A DNA stretch of 5,382 bases from Caldisericia bacterium (GTDB lineage: Bacteria; Caldisericota; Caldisericia; UBA6126). Numbering within the stretch: position 1 is the first letter of the stretch; each line of letters begins with the position of its first letter. The notes under the pieces were generated by a model. It did not search any database. It was not told the DNA's origin and saw only the letters and a program-made list of their open reading frames with translations. Positions 5,200 through 5,382 of this stretch are shown one piece after another. The stretch covers positions 1 through 5,382 of the forward strand of contig JAQVYZ010000088.1 in assembly GCA_028708485.1 (NCBI GenBank). The letters are read 5' to 3'. The translations under genes were made by a program, and so were the position numbers.

Positions 5200-5382
5200 A
5201 TGCGCAATTATTCAAGACTTTTTCTCATTGTTAGTTTGATTGGATTATTATGTATACCTGTATCCTGTTCAAAGCTTTGCCTGATGAGTTGACCACTGGA
5301 GTAAAGAATCTCTATCGTACTTGTTCGATGTTAATTCAGCAAAAGCAAAATAGCATACCCCATGGTGAGTTAGATGAATATA
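5200..5382 (+). pseudogene. Lipoprotein gene with a frame break after the signal peptide; 3' end beyond window
   Basis: ATG at 5200 follows an excellent AAAGGAGG at 5186-5193 (6-nt spacing). The first frame encodes MRNYSRLFLIVSLIGLLC then IPVSCS, a lipoprotein signal peptide (charged start, hydrophobic core, IPVSC lipobox with Cys at residue 23). It runs into TGA at 5290-5292 after 30 residues. The adjacent frame is open from before 5268 to the window end and reads FKALPDELTTGVKNLYRTCS, then MLIQQKQNSIPHGELDEY, which looks like a normal mature protein. The natural join is at about 5262-5272, right after the lipobox. A one-base loss there, biological or a sequencing error, would explain it. 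No family is recognised for the mature part. Confidence 0.55.

Noticed and set aside
4959..5207. 82-codon minus-strand ORF between the stalk-domain gene and the lipoprotein
   Set aside because: No ribosome site, no recognisable motif, and it runs antisense across both inverted repeats, the T-runs and the ribosome site of the 5200 gene.
1..5382. CRISPR array, tRNA, rRNA or riboswitch
   Set aside because: No regularly spaced repeats, cloverleaf, rRNA-like stretch or known aptamer core was found on either strand by eye.

Overview
This is an AT-rich bacterial window (mid-30s % GC by eye). It has strong AGGAG-type ribosome binding sites and several exported or envelope-type proteins. The mix of Omp28-like thioredoxin-fold, propeller-like and copper-amine-oxidase-N-terminal ('stalk') domain proteins is compatible with a Caldisericum-like, spirochaete-like or other low-GC environmental lineage. 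I cannot fix the taxon from sequence alone.

Layout. (1) 1-1072, + strand: a beta-propeller-like protein cut by the window start and split into two overlapping reading frames (break between about 584 and 668). (2) 1081-1887, - strand, converging on it: an exported Omp28-like thioredoxin-fold protein whose CxxC active site is replaced by LNRR. (3) 1888-2314: no intact gene. It holds a -10 box for the minus-strand gene, decayed + strand coding remnants ending in TKKVLIRIEG, and a well-formed sigma70-type promoter with a candidate operator. (4) 2315-3800, + strand: a two-gene type IV toxin-antitoxin / abortive infection operon, abiEi (antitoxin and winged-helix repressor) and abiEii (nucleotidyltransferase toxin), overlapping by 11 bp. 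(5) 3801-4168: no full gene. It holds a second diverged copy of the TKKVL(I/V)R sequence, a perfect 12-bp palindrome, and a 37-codon ORF that looks like a propeller-repeat scrap. (6) 4169-4942, + strand: an exported protein with an Ig/BACON-like domain and a copper-amine-oxidase-N-like domain. (7) 4943-5199: two compact inverted repeats and a weak terminator-like T-run. (8) 5200-end, + strand: a lipoprotein signal peptide followed at once by a frame break, with the mature part continuing in another frame to the window edge.

The only genes clearly working together are abiEi and abiEii. AbiEi should repress the operon from sites around the 2287 -10 box and neutralise AbiEii, which would block growth, for instance during phage infection. 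The module lies between two homologous diverged remnants that share 19 of 20 bases (2095-2114 and 3852-3871), and broken reading frames occur at several places in the window. This reads as an accessory island in a region of gene decay, unless the frame breaks are assembly errors. I see a recognisable defence/TA module in an unusual setting, not a clearly new system.
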